This document shows positions 39,600 through 50,445 of a stretch of 64,000 nt of DNA, in pieces; positions within the stretch are counted from its first letter, which is position 1, and each line of letters begins with the position of its first letter. Both the position numbers and the translations under genes were made by a program. The stretch spans positions 35,837,469 through 35,901,468 of the forward strand of contig NC_133538.1 of the NCBI RefSeq assembly GCF_048544455.1, read 5' to 3'. The notes beneath the pieces were generated by a model. That model saw nothing but the letters and a program-made list of their open reading frames with translations, searched no databases and had not been told where the DNA came from. This stretch comes from Silene latifolia (lineage: Eukaryota; Streptophyta; Magnoliopsida; Caryophyllales; Caryophyllaceae).

Positions 39600-40442
39600 A
39601 AACTCAAGAGGCTACCGGGTTTCCTGAGGGGGCTTTACTCTTCTGATTTCACCAATCTGTCTCTTAGGGTTTCTGAGACTCAGAAAGATCTCTTGTCCTG
39701 TCAACAGAAACTCCAGGCTAATCCTACAGACTGCTCTTTACTTACTGAGGAGAAAGTGTTACTAAACAAGTACTTGTTGGTCAAAAGGGCTGAACTGCAA
39801 GCCCTTTATCAAAGGGCAAAGGTTCAAGATCTCAAGGCTAATGATACTTGCACTAGCTACTTTTACTCTCATCTTGCTGCTAGGAAGGCTACTAATAGCA
39901 TTGGTAGAATTTTGGACAGTAATGGTCAACTCTGCTCTGAGTTCAAGGAGGTGGCGCAGGGTTTTATCTCTTATTATAAGATGTTGATGGGGTCTACTAG
40001 TACTGTCTTGCCTATCCCTGAGGATCTGTTCTCCCAGGATATTGTTTCTTCTGATTGCCATGATGCCCTTCTCCAGCCTGTGATGACTAAGGAAATCATG
40101 GATGCTCTTAAATCCATTGATAGAAATAAGAGTCCTGGTATGGATGGGTACTCTTCTGGTTTCTTTTTGGATACCTGGACTGAGGTCGGCCATGACTTCA
40201 AGGTAGCTAATAGGGATTTCTTTGATAAGGGTGTGATGCCAACGGCTGCTAATGCAACCCTCCTGGTGTTGGTGCCTAAAAACGAAACTCCCTCATCTGT
40301 CACTAATTTTAGGCCTATTGCCTGTTGTACCACTTTTTACAAAGTGGTAAGTAAAATTCTAGCTAATCGTTTAAAGAAGACTTTGGATGCTGTCATTGGG
40401 CCTGAGCAAGTTGCTTTTGTTGCTGACAGGGACATTTTTGAT
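39600..40442 (+). pseudogene. LINE ORF2 fragment (linker and RT start)
   Basis: The frame (annotated start 39693, but open from about 39600) reads QRAKVQDLKANDTCTSYFYS, then SPGMDGYSSGFFLDTW (first RT motif), LVLVPKNETPSSVTNFRPIA and VVSKILANRLKKTL, the standard order in plant L1 elements. The endonuclease is missing on the left. On the right the frame is cut at 40443 by the Tat-type LTR. Its sequence differs from the LINE at 6701-9743, so it is a separate family or lineage. Confidence 0.85.
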
Positions 40443-41044
40443 TGATGGGGCACATTCTGCACCCGCTGACCGAGTCAACATATTGAGCAAGGTCAAAGAT
40501 CAAGAGACAGCAAGTCAACATGTTAGACCGCCTAACCGACGCAGCCTGTCGGCCGATCACTTGGATCTCGGCTAGGCAACTAGCCAGCCGGGAGACATAT
40601 CCGCGTACTCATATCCAAGACCCCTCGGCATGGAGTCAACAGGGCCCGCCGGCCTGCCATGGGTCCCTCTGCCAAGGGTAGAACAGACTTTCCCTATGCT
40701 ACGCCACTTGGCCCACTTGGCCACTACGTGACAAAAGGTGAAAGTCTATAAATACTCCTCAACCCTCATTGAGGAAAGGATCCAGAATCGAACCTAAAAC
40801 TCACTATTCATCTGGTATAAAACTCCCTAATCTCTCTACAAGATACTTTGTCAAGTAACATATAACTTAATCCCTTTAAGTTCACTGACTTGAGCGTCAG
40901 AGTGAGTACGCTCGGTGCAAAGCCGAGCCCTCAGTTTGTTCATCGTTTCCGGAGAGACCGAGAGGAAGAGTCAAGGCAAGGAAGGACATCCATTCACCAA
41001 GCTTGCATGGTAAACAACACTGCTCTGGAATTACACCCGGAACA
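40443..41044 (+). mobile_element. Left LTR of Tat-lineage element
   Basis: 602 bp, starting TGATGGGGCACATTC and ending CCGGAACA, followed by TTGGCGCCGTCTG. It matches 63741-64000 at its start and contains a TATA box at 40746. Confidence 0.9.
40746..40754 (+). promoter_or_regulatory. TATA box of Tat LTR
   Basis: CTATAAATA in the LTR middle, the likely sense promoter of the element. Confidence 0.7.
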
Positions 41045-41046
41045 AT

Positions 41047-41063
41047 TGGCGCCGTCTGTGGGG
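41047..41063 (+). other. Primer-binding site of Tat element
   Basis: TGGCGCCGTCTGTGGGG, 2 bp after the LTR end, a form common in Tat-lineage elements. Confidence 0.85.
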
Positions 41064-41138
41064 AAACAGATACTAGAAGCTAGTCAAATCCCTTACAAAA
41101 AAAAAAAACACAAAACAAAACCCACCCAACAAGCTAAG

Positions 41139-42620
41139 AAGATGTCGAAACAACCAGAGAGGGTGCTTGTGGAAACTGAATTCTACCAAGATGACACATT
41201 CCACAACTCCGAAATCGGGCAGTCCCCCACCGGCCGTATCACTGATACGACGAACGGGATGCCAAAGGAACAAGATACACCGCTGCCCGCCGACCAAGTC
41301 ACTATCATGGGACATGTGGTTGATGCAAATAAACCGAAGCTACTCCTGAACTAATGGGTAGCACGCCGACTCACACCGTCACAACGACAAGAGCGGCGGC
41401 ACCCCCACAGAGATCGGGGTCCAAAAATGACTCCGAGAAACTTGAACGAAGCATTGGAGGAAGCCGACCATGTCAAGACGCCGGGGAGCCCAGTGAGTGC
41501 AAGTGGTAGACTGAGTCCTTCCCGCACTCGCGGGAGGACAAAGATGTCGCCGCAAAGACCGACGAGGCCTGCCCCAGAGAAGTGAAAGAAGTCCGACTCA
41601 CCAGAGTCGGAGAAGAAGTCCGACTCACCAGAGTCGGAGAAGAAGCCCGACTCACCAGAGTCGTAGAAGAAGCCCTTCCCACCACGGGGAGAGGAGCCGG
41701 ACTAAGGATGCGAGGAGCCGATCGCCGCGTGTCATTCGACACGTGGTCAGACAACCCCTCAACCCCTATGTCCTAGAGGTCCCGGTGCCGACTAAGCTAA
41801 AGTTGCCGCCCATATCATACAAAGGAGAAAGCGACCCAACCGACCATGCCGAGGCTTTCGAGTCTTACATGTCGGTATGGGAGCAACCTGATGAGGTTTG
41901 GTGCCGAGTCTTCCCAACGACTCTGCATGGGATGGCACAAAGTTGGTACAAGGGGCTACCCAATGGGTCGATATACGGTTATGGCGACCTAAGGGACATA
42001 TTTTTGGCCCAGTATTCTTGCAATAAGAGAAGGGCCGTCGAGACATCGGATCTCCTGACTATCAAATAGGAGGGAGGCGAGTCCCTCCGAAGTTATGTGA
42101 AGAGGTTCGACGCCAAGGTTCAGCAGATTCGTGAGCTGAACAGCGAACTGGCGGCCTTCGCACTGATGAAAGGCCTCCCAAGAGGGGACTTAAAAAACGA
42201 GCTCATCAAGTGCGGAGGCCTGAACCTAGACTCCACCAGGAAGATGGCCGACCAAGCCATAAAGGTGGAGGACTATCACAAAACCTGGGTAGGCCCCAGC
42301 GAGGCCGGGCACTCAAAGAGTAAGAGCCGCCGGGAGGACAACCCGGATGAAGGACGCCGTGACAATAATAGGTCACGGTCTGACAAGTCCGCCAGGAAAC
42401 AGAACTCGGCGGGCGCCGGGGGAGTTCGGGACCGTACTATCAAAAGCGGTACAATGGTCACACCCCCCTGGTCGTATCTGCTGCCGAGGTCTTCTCCCTG
42501 AGCAAGAGCGAGGGTCAGAAGTGGGAAAGGCCTCCCAAGGCGAGGGGGGACGGTGACACGAGCCAGTACTGTGAGTACCACGGCCACACCGGTCACTTAA
42601 TCGACAAATCGCCGGCATCT
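41139..42620 (+). pseudogene. Tat gag, broken
   Basis: An N-terminal frame starts MSKQPERVLVETEF near 41139. It is followed by a low-complexity part with three 27-bp repeats (41588-41668) encoding KKSDSPESE-like units with stops. The core frame from 41743 includes YKGESDPTDHAEAFESYM and MAQSWYKGLPNGSIYGY, the retrotransposon gag domain. It is stopped by TAG at 42067-42069 and resumes in the same frame to 42501 (SYVKRFDAKVQQI). A Cys/His knuckle CEYHGHTGHL lies in another frame near 42570. The protein would form particles; this copy needs readthrough and frameshifts. Confidence 0.8.
41588..41668 (+). repeat. Three tandem 27-bp repeats, each a hairpin
   Basis: Units at 41588-41614, 41615-41641 and 41642-41668 are near-identical. 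Each holds CCGACTC-ACCA-GAGTCGG, a 7-bp stem with a 4-base loop. Confidence 0.9.
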
Positions 42621-42828
42621 GAAGAATGCCATTGAAGAGCTGATCCGGAAGGGGAGCCTCAGCAAATATGTTGCCGGAGGCCAAAAGACTAATACCGGCG
42701 GCTCAAATAAAAAATCCGTCTTTGAATGGATAAGAGTAATCCATGTTGTCATCGGGGGCAACGAGAACGGTGGGTCCGCTCATGGGCACAAACGGCACCT
42801 GAACGAGCTATATCAGGCCATCAACTTT

Positions 42829-43284
42829 GTGTCCAAAACAGCGATCCCCGCTTCTAACATCCCCGATATGACTATTGGGAAGAAGGACTACGAGGGAGTC
42901 ATCGCCCCGCACAGCGACCCACTTGTAGTCCACTTGGACATAGCCAACCGCCTGGTCAAGAGGTGCCTGATTGACACAGGCGCCTACACGAACATTATGT
43001 TCAGGGAGTGCTTTCTCAATCTCGGTCTGAAGATTGAGGACTTGAGCCCCGCACCAATCCATTGTACAGCTTTTTCCGGGGCCGCCTGGTACCCCTGGGG
43101 TCAATCGATCGCGGTGATGTTCGGCGAGGGGAATGCGGCTAAGAATGTCCTATCTGAGTTCGTGGTCATTGACGGCTCGTCCGCCTACAAGGTCCTTATA
43201 GGCCGAGTCACTCGAGCGAGGCCGATGCAAGAATGTCCATCCGGCCCCGACACCGATGTATGTCTCGACCGGGGAAGCGCATAA
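42829..43284 (+). pseudogene. Tat aspartic protease
   Basis: The frame contains CLIDTGAYTNIMFREC, an aspartic protease DTGA-type active site, about 45 residues from its start, then YKVLIGR, the second conserved box. Tat elements often show DGGSS here, so DTGA is the classical form. It is in the same frame as the gag core, but the joining region 42500-42828 has stops. It would cleave the gag-pol polyprotein. Confidence 0.75.
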
Positions 43285-43346
43285 GCTCGTCTCAAAGGAC
43301 GAAAAAGACGAAGTAGTCAACGTCCGTATATCTCCGAGGGTGCAAC

Positions 43347-44142
43347 ATGCAATCCCACAAAGTGGCGAAGAAGTCAGAGAAGGGGAAAAGCCCATCCTTA
43401 CAACAGGAGGGCGACCTCATGGATGCCACTGTCGGCATGGTCGAAGGAGCGGAGACCGAAGAAGTGGAAATTGACCCAGGGCGCACCGTAACTGTTAGTG
43501 TCAACCTGGAGCCAAAATTCAGGGCCGCTATCCTAGACCTGCTGAGGAAGAACAAAGACGTCTTCGCTTACTCGGCCAGCTCGAGATGCCAAGGCGTGAG
43601 CCGGAGGTAATTGTTCACAAGCCGAACGTACTCTCCACCGCCGCCCGTCAAGCGAAGATGAGGAACTCCTCGGCCGAGAAGGATGAGGCCATCAAAGCCG
43701 AGGTAGATAAATTACTAGCGGCGGGCTTTATCATGCCTTGTACTTATCCCGAGTGGTTAGCTAATGTTGTAATGGTGAAGAAATCATCGGGGCGTGGAGG
43801 ATGTGTGTAGATTTTACCAATCTTAATAAAGCGTGCCCCAAAGATTGCTATCCCTTGCCTCGAATAGATAGTTTAATCGACGCCACGGCAGTTACACACT
43901 ATCTTGAGCCTGCTGGACGCCTTCTCGTGGTATCATCGGTATTCATGGCCAAAGAAGACATGCCTAAATGCGCATTCATCACCGGTAACGGCACATACAT
44001 GTATAAAATGATGCTTTTCGGTTTGAAGAACGCCGGCGCAACTTACACAAGACTGGTGGACAAAGTGTTCCAAAATAAAAAAGGGCGAAACATTGAGGCT
44101 TACGTCGACGATGCTATTGTAAAAAGCAAGTCCGACAAATGA
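43347..44142 (+). pseudogene. Tat reverse transcriptase, N-terminal and palm parts
   Basis: 43347-43600 holds the pre-RT segment FRAAILDLLRKNKDVFAYSA. 43586-43810 holds AEVDKLLAAGFIMPCTYPEW. 43801-44142 holds MCVDFTNLNKACPKDCYPLP, then YKMMLFGLKNAGATYTRLVD and the catalytic EAYVDDAIVKS with the YVDD box intact. The pieces lie in different frames, with frameshifts near 43600, 43805 and 44140. The MAKEDMPKCAFIT part replaces the usual Y-QI-M-peptide and looks rearranged. Copying of element RNA is not possible from this copy. Confidence 0.85.
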
Positions 44143-44191
44143 GCACTTAGCGGATTTACACGAGACATTTTGTTCACTAAGGAAATACAAG

Positions 44192-45000
44192 ATGAAACTT
44201 AACCCAATGAAATGCAACTTCGGTGTCCGGTCAGGTAAGTTCCTCGGCGTGCTTGTCAGCGCCAGGGGAATTGATGCCAATCCAGAGAAAGTCCTAGCAA
44301 TCCTGGAGCTGCCGGAGCCGAGGAATCGAAAAGAGGTTATGATGTTGACCGGGAGGATGGCGGCTCTAGCCCGTTTTATCTCCCGGTCAGCCGAAAAGAG
44401 CACCCCATTCTTCAAAGTGTTGAAGGGAAATAAGGACTTCAGCTGGGGGGAGGAACAGAGCACAGATTTCAGGCAACTCAAAGCTCATCTTCAAACTCTC
44501 CCAACCCCGTCCAGTGCCGATCTTTGGGGAGACGCTATATCTATACATAGCGATTACCTCGGCCACGGTCGCGTCGTGATCATCGAGAAGAAGACAAACA
44601 AAGAACACCCAATCTACTTTGTTAGCCATACATTGTTGACCGCCGAAAGAAATTACCCACTGATTGAAAAAGCAGTCTTTGCTGTCGTCGTTGCCGCAAG
44701 GAAACTGAAGCCTTACTTCGACGCACATCCCATGACGGTCTTAACTGACCAACCATTGGAGAAAGCATTGGAAAAATTTGAACAATCCGGCAGCTCATCA
44801 AATGGGCAAGAGCTATCCGGCCGGCATTCAATACAAGCCGAGGCCCTCGATAAAGGGACAGCACTTGCAGATTTCCCCCCGAGTGCACATATCAAGAAGA
44901 GCAAAACCCCGGAGTATGGGAAGTATACACCGACGGGTCCTCCACGGCGAATGCCAGAGCCGGATACTTATCATCAGCCCAAACGGGGACGAGTTTGAGT
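44192..45000 (+). pseudogene. Tat RT connection and first RNase H
   Basis: The frame begins MKLNPMKCNFGVRSGKFLGV, the RT thumb. It continues with the connection motif TGRMAALARFISRSAEKSTPFFKVL and an RNase H-like part: ISIHSDYLG-stands in place of the usual DAS box, then HPIYFVSHTLLTAERNYPLIEK and LTDQPLEKAL. The last codons (from about 44930) are in the wrong frame for the following second RNase H. Confidence 0.8.
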
Positions 45001-45225
45001 ACGCCTTGAAATTTACCTTCTCGGCCTCAAACAACGAATCCGAATACGAGGCGGTGATAACCGGAGTCGAGCTAGCTAGAGTAGAGTCGCCGGGCGGAAC
45101 ACATCATTTTGAAAACAGATTCACTTTTAGTGGCTAATCAAATCGAGGAGAGTACCAGGACTCGAGACGACGGGATGGTAAGATACCCGGAAAGGGTAAA
45201 AGCGACACTTCAAAATTGAAATCTT
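44915..45225 (+). pseudogene. Tat second RNase H (archaeal-like aRNH)
   Basis: Across three frames: WEVYTDGSSTANARAG (44913-44961) with the first Asp, SASNNESEYEAVITGVELAR (about 45024-45090) with the conserved Glu, and KTDSLLVANQIEES (about 45113-45155) with the next Asp. A second, archaeal-like RNase H downstream of the normal one is a hallmark of the Tat lineage. Frameshifts make it non-functional. Confidence 0.75.
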
Positions 45226-45282
45226 TCCGTATACAATGCATTCCCAGGTCCGAGAACAACCGAGCCGACGCTCTCTCAAAGC

Positions 45283-45624
45283 TTGCCGCTTCAACCATCA
45301 AGAATGTCGGTCGAACCGTGCTTTGGTGAACATCGGAATGCCAAAAGCATTACCGAGACCGTCGGCATGGTGGGCGACATAGAGGCCGAGACAACGTGGA
45401 TGACTCCGATAATGAAGTACAAACTGATGAATGAATTACCGGAGGACCGCAGTCTCTCACAGAAGATAAAGAGGATCGCAGCAAGGTACTTGGTGTTTGA
45501 AGGAGAATTATACAGGAGGTCCATAATAAGACCACTTTTAAAATGTGTCGGCCCGGTACGCGAGCTAATACTTGTGAAATTCACGAAGGCATCTGTGGTC
45601 ATCACATGGGGGCAAGAACACTAG
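45283..45624 (+). pseudogene. Tat integrase N-terminal lead-in
   Basis: The frame contains WMTPIMKYKLMNELPEDRSL and the phrase RYLVFEGELYRRSIIRPLLK, which always precedes the integrase zinc domain in this group. It must shift frame between about 45540 and 45590 to join the integrase. Confidence 0.7.
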
Positions 45625-46625
45625 CCCACAAAGCTCTCCGAGCCGGCTACTTCTGGCCCACCATGCTTGAGGATTCTAGAGCCAAAACCAAAAAGTGCAA
45701 CAACTGTCAAATGCATGATCCGGTGATACATGCACCTTCCCGAGACCTGCAGCCGGTACTTAGTCCCCTTCCTTTTGCACAGTGGGGGATGGATCTACTA
45801 GGGCCATTTTCAACGGCATCCGGAGGAAAAAAGTACTTGATTGTCGCCGTTGACTACTTCACCAAATGGGTTGAAGCTGTAGCGGTACCTGCCAAGACCA
45901 CGGCGGCCGTAAGAAAGGTAATCTGGGAAAATGTCATAACTCATTTTGGGTTACCCCAAGTCATGGTATTTGACCACGGCCGAGAGTTTTGGAGTGACAC
46001 AATAATGAACTGGTTGGAGGAACTTGGTATCAAATTTGCATACTCCTCCGTCTGCCACCCACAGAGCAACGGACAGGCGGAGGCAGCCAATAAAACAATC
46101 CTCAACGGTTTGAAGAAGAAATTTGAAGACCTAAAGGGAAGATGGGCCGATGAACTACCCGGCGTCCTGTGGTCCCTCCGGACCACGGAGAAAGAAGCAA
46201 CGGGGTACAGTCCATTCCATTTAGTCTACGGTCCGGCGTCCCCGCCAATTGAAGCAGCGGTGCCGACATTCAGAACGGCCACCTTTAACCCGGTTGAAAA
46301 TGAGGAAGGTCTGACAACCTCCCTAGACCTGGTCGAAGAAAGCCGAGATACAGCACGCCTCAACTTGGCAGTATACCAAAACCGAATGAGAAGAGCCTAC
46401 AACCGAAGGGTACACAAAAGGGACTTAAAAGTAGGGGATCTAGTCCTAAGAAAGTCGGCCGCCACCAACAAAGGGAACATTCATGGTAAATTGACGGCCA
46501 ACTGGGAGGGTCCTTACAAAGTGGTTGAAGAAATGAGGCCGGGTACATACCGGCTGACAGATATGGAGGGCGTGCCTTTGATGAGCCATTGGAACACTGA
46601 CAACCTCAGGAAATACTTTGTATAG
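45543..46625 (+). CDS. Tat integrase, intact frame
   Basis: A 360-codon open frame. Residues 11-55 form the HHCC zinc domain (His14, His20 or 21, Cys52, Cys55) with AGYFWPTM. The rve core has WGMDLLGPF (Asp84), VFDHGREFW (Asp144) and HPQSNGQAEAANK (Glu180), the D,D-35-E arrangement complete. The C-terminal part has DLKVGDLVLRK and NWEGPYKVVE, a GPY/F-type module, and ends NLRKYFV. The first ATG is not the natural start, because the domain belongs to the polyprotein and its lead-in lies in another frame. It would insert element cDNA. It is the best kept domain of this element. Confidence 0.9.
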   Translation: MCRPGTRANTCEIHEGICGHHMGARTLAHKALRAGYFWPTMLEDSRAKTKKCNNCQMHDPVIHAPSRDLQPVLSPLPFAQWGMDLLGPFSTASGGKKYLIVAVDYFTKWVEAVAVPAKTTAAVRKVIWENVITHFGLPQVMVFDHGREFWSDTIMNWLEELGIKFAYSSVCHPQSNGQAEAANKTILNGLKKKFEDLKGRWADELPGVLWSLRTTEKEATGYSPFHLVYGPASPPIEAAVPTFRTATFNPVENEEGLTTSLDLVEESRDTARLNLAVYQNRMRRAYNRRVHKRDLKVGDLVLRKSAATNKGNIHGKLTANWEGPYKVVEEMRPGTYRLTDMEGVPLMSHWNTDNLRKYFV

Positions 46626-47518
46626 CGGCGGAGGTGTCCAAAAACTGTTGTTGGCACCCCAACGCGTGTTTATATCTATTGAAAAATCATCCAAGTTTTC
46701 CATCAAAGTGTTTATCCCCTCCGTAGTCATATCGAGGTAGACGCCACGGCCCAAGCCGGGCAGTCACCCCAAGAAGTAGACGCCACGACAGTCACTACCA
46801 GCGCAGTTGATACTCGCGAAAGCGACCAACATGCCTTAGGAACGTATAAGTACAGTTGAGACGCAATTCTAGCCGCCTCGGCCAACCGAAGGCCTGGCAG
46901 AGGAAGCGATCAATATGTCTACAGATACGAACGCTGTCGAGCCGTAACCTCTAGCCGCCTCGGCCAACCAAAGGCTTGGCAGGGGACACAATGGTCGATA
47001 CGCTAACATGTTAACAGCGGCGGTTGGAAAACGCAAATCGGACGCCTCGGCCAGACCGAGAGTGAAAGAGGAAGCGACCAACATGCCAACATGTTTAAAA
47101 AACGTTAAACACAGTTGAGATACGCATTCTAACTGCCTCGGCCAGGCCGAAGGTAAAAACGAAAAAGCGCTCAATTAATAACGAAAGAAGACAAGTGAAG
47201 GATTGTGATCAAAGCCCCGGCCAAGCGGAGGGCCAATAAACAAACTTTACTGAAAATGATTACAAGGAGAATACAAACGACGGCCGTCCCCATAGGGATA
47301 AGCCAAAACACAACCTACCAAAGTTTTACAAAAAACAAGGAAAAGAAGAACAAAAGGTTACAGACATATCATTTGAAGCGCCAAAAGATGGCAGGGAGGA
47401 AAGGCTTAATAATTGGCCCCCGAATAGCTGAAGCTATCCGAGATGCCGGGTGAACCTGGTGACGACCGCCCGTCTCCCTATGCTCAAGTTCTGCCCGCCA
47501 TCGGCGACGTTAGCGATA
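46626..47518 (+). repeat. 3' untranslated region with degenerate tandem repeats
   Basis: After the integrase stop there is no gene. At least five diverged units with the core GCCTCGGCCA-CCGA-GG recur at about 46874, 46936, 47042, 47135 and 47215, separated by 60-110 bp and often with AGCGACCAACATG and CAGTTGAGA nearby. Amplified tandem repeats downstream of pol were described for Retand of Silene and other Tat elements. Confidence 0.65.
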
Positions 47519-49035
47519 TCATCTTTGGTAGGCGACCCGAGAGGCGTCTTGGCGCCTCGGTGCCCTCATTCTCTCAGCTTCCTCCTTGGCCGCCTTAGCC
47601 TTCTCAGCAAGGGCCGCCTTCTCTGCGGCCTCTTCTTCCTCCTTCTTCACCCTTGCCTCCTCAGCGGCCTTCGCCTCCGCGGCCTTCTCCTTAGCTTCAA
47701 GCTTGTCATCAAGCAGCTCGTCAAATTTTTGCCACGGAAAGGAGCCATCCAGAAAGAGCTCCCCTATCACTTCCCTGGCGGCTTCTTCGGCCAGGTCCCG
47801 GTATTGGGCGCACATGTTAGGGAGAATCTTGCTTTGGAGCGTCTCAATGTCCAACTCCCTCTGGGCGATGATAGCCTGCTTATTCTGAAGCGCCTTCCCC
47901 TGGGCCTTAAACATGTTCCTCCATTCCTCCCTCTTCTTAGCATTGAAGTCGGCGACGGCCTGAAGCTTGTCACGCTCCTCCCGCAGCTTAGCGGCTTCAG
48001 CCCCTGCAGCCTCAGCCTTGGCTCTCTCAGCAAGGACTGCCTTTTCAGCGTCCTCCCTAAGTTTTCTCTCAGCATGGACAGCCTTCTCAGCCTCAGCCTT
48101 GGCCCTCTCAGCTTCCTTCTTCGCAGCAGCGACCTCAAGCCTGAGCCGCTCAAGCTGTGGGGCAGCTTCAGCCATGGCCTTTTCTGGCTCCACAATAAGA
48201 GCACCGGCCACCTCAGCCCACTTCGACAGCATCCTGGACAAACTTAGGCCCTCCGACCTAATCTGGACGGGGGTAGGCTTCGGGAAGGAGGAGACGACGG
48301 TGGCACTTGACCACCTGCTTGCGCAGGTCGCTTCTCAGGACGCCGTTCAAAATTGTGTCCGGTAGACGGCGGCGGCTGATCTACAAAAAATTCAATCAAA
48401 GCATCCATGTCAACATTCATGGACATACCAGAGAGCCTATCATCAGGAACGCCTAATGAACCGGCTAAGTCTGAGCCACAGGATAGATCTGTACCAGGCT
48501 TGGCCTTCTTGGCCGGAGGACCCATTTCTTTGCCGGCCTTGCTAGCAGTAGTAGCAGCGACAGAAGCGGCAGGAGTAGTCTCTTTCCTCTTGCGGAAGAG
48601 AAGAGATTCCACTGCCAAGGTGACCTCCTCCTCGGTAATATCAACGATCTCCACCGTCTCCTTTTGGACTGAAGGGAGTGGAGGTGGAACTGATGTCGAC
48701 GCCGTCGCCGCCGAAGACTTTGTTTTCCGCGTTCGGCGCGGTATATTACCAGCAACCTTCGCCTGGGCCGCCGTCGTATCTAGGCCCTTCAACTGCTGGT
48801 CCATAAGGTCGTTAGGCGCCGGTCTGCGATCACGCGTATCGGCCTTCGGATGCCTCTCAACAACGTTCTTGTCTTTGTCAAGTCCCATCTTCAAGAGGAT
48901 TTCCTCAGACAGATCCGAGCCAAAACGGTCTGTAAAAGAAACGAAGCAGGGTTAAACAAAAGAAATAAATCAAAGTTCAATAAACAGAAACATTAAAAGC
49001 AGAGATGGGCCTCACACCGACCCCACTCACCCTGT
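47519..49035 (-). pseudogene. Antisense gene (aORF) of the Tat element, 3' part with intron
   Basis: On the minus strand, exon sequence runs up to 49031. A GT-AG intron of 101 bp spans 49030-48930 (donor GTGAGT, acceptor TTTTACAG), and exon 2 begins RFGSDLSEEILLKM. 48894-48244 is a Ser/Pro/Lys-rich linker; a frameshift near 48330 leads to 47519-48241, an Ala/Glu/Lys-rich coiled coil (RLEVAAAKKEAERAKAEAEK) ending ASRVAYQR. This is the usual tail of the antisense genes in Tat elements, whose function is unknown. The 5' part lies at 62189-63085, cut off by the Athila-type insertion. Confidence 0.75.
48930..49030 (-). other. Candidate intron in the antisense gene
   Basis: Minus-strand donor GTGAGTGGGG and acceptor TTTCTTTTACAG, 101 bp, with a T-rich 3' end. 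Codons after the acceptor join the downstream frame. Confidence 0.65.
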
Positions 49036-50121
49036 TGATCGAGGCCATTTCGTGTTCACAATTAAGTATATGTGGTCGTTGGTCAATGGTCGATACAAAA
49101 CACAATTTATACTTCACAAACAACTCTACAATTAGTAAAGAGGCAAGTAAAGGTCGGATCCCAAGGGACGGGTATTGAAATGAGAATTCTATTGTAACTA
49201 GTAGTGTCTAGGGGGTGTCACAAATTGGGTTGATGTAGAAGGTCACTAAGCTAAAATAGCAATGAAAATAAACTAGCAAGATAAAATAAGGGGTGTAAAC
49301 AATTGATTAAAAGCACTAGGGTGTCATGGGTTCATAGGGAAATCATGGGATATGATCATACAAACATGTTCTCAAATTATAAGCAAGCAATTATTGTTGT
49401 GATGGATTGAGTTGGGTTATATCTTACAATCCTAGGAAAGTTTGGGTCCCGGAGCCGAATCGATTAGATTGTACACCACCTACAAGTCGACTTAATCTTT
49501 CCTACTCAACACATGCATGGTCTAACAAGACTCGAGTTGGGTTATGTTTTACAAGTCTCATTGAAAAGATAGAAGATGATAGTAAATGCAAGGATTCATA
49601 GGCTTAGCATTTCATCAAATATAACATGTGCATGTATTAAGATCAAAACAAGCAAACAAATAAGATATGAAAGCATATTGATTTAAGCATGAATCATTCC
49701 CCATGTTGGTTTCCCCTAATCACCCAGTAAACCCTAGCTAAGAGACTACTCACTCATTATCATGTTGATCATGCTAGCAAGGTTGTCAATCATACCAACA
49801 ATATGAAACATGATGAATAAATGAAAGTAATTAACAATAATTAAAAAGGGATTAAGAGATTATACCTACTAATGATTCCAATAATAAAGCAAGAATAATA
49901 GAAGTACTTGAATCCTAGATTGAGAGGTTGTCAATCTCCCAATAATAACCCAAATAATCTTCAATTACCCAAAATAAAGGAAGAACAAGAGAGAGATTAA
50001 AGAACTAAAACTTGGATTAAAAATTGATTAATACTTGATTACAATATTGAAGAGAGATTTGATTGATATTAACTACACTAATTATTGATAAGAAGAACAT
50101 GCTCCTCTAATTAGCCTAATG

Positions 50122-50133
50122 GGGTATTTATAG
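50122..50133 (-). promoter_or_regulatory. TATA box in Athila LTR (left copy)
   Basis: The complement reads CTATAAATACCC, matching the canonical position inside the 1.75-kb LTR. The right copy has the same sequence. Confidence 0.65.
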
Positions 50134-50274
50134 TGAAAATTAGGGAGGATGCATTAGGGTTAACTAAGGGCTAAACTAGTAATTACACTTTTAAGTTGAG
50201 CAAGGAGGACCCGGTATTTTCCGAGAGAAGGGCTTCTCTTTTCGTAGCTTGAAGAATGAAATCCGTCTTTGTCA

Positions 50275-50445
50275 AAACTCCGTGCGGATTAGAGTCGGGA
50301 CGGCCGGATTTGGGCTGGGCAATCCGAGCGGATTCGGGAGAGGGACGCTCGGATTGTTGAAGGGGAATCCGAGCGGATTCCAAGGAGGGACGCTCGGATT
50401 GTTGAGGCTGGACGGACGGATTGTCTGCAATCCGTTCGGATTGTT
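50275..50445 (-). repeat. CCGAGCGGATT-type motif array in LTR
   Basis: About ten copies of ATCCG or CGGATT within 170 bp, arranged as near-palindromes such as AATCCGAGCGGATT, AATCCGTTCGGATT and GGACGGACGGATT. The array lies about 150 bp downstream of the TATA box on the minus strand reading backwards, in or near the leader. Confidence 0.75.

Noticed and set aside
40890..41354. 154-codon frame spanning the Tat LTR end and primer site
   Set aside because: It starts inside the LTR and crosses the primer-binding site, so only its last part (gag N-terminus from about 41139) may be coding.
47450..48955. Plus-strand frames opposite the antisense gene
   Set aside because: Shadows of the Ala/Glu/Lys-rich coiled coil; they have no domain of their own.
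49407..49601. 64-codon frame repeated at 58692-58886
   Set aside because: Repeated only because it lies in the terminal repeats; it contains no recognisable domain and is not in the element's sense orientation.
50275..50445. CRISPR-like or satellite array
   Set aside because: Units are short, irregularly spaced and palindromic, without constant spacer length; the plant context excludes CRISPR.
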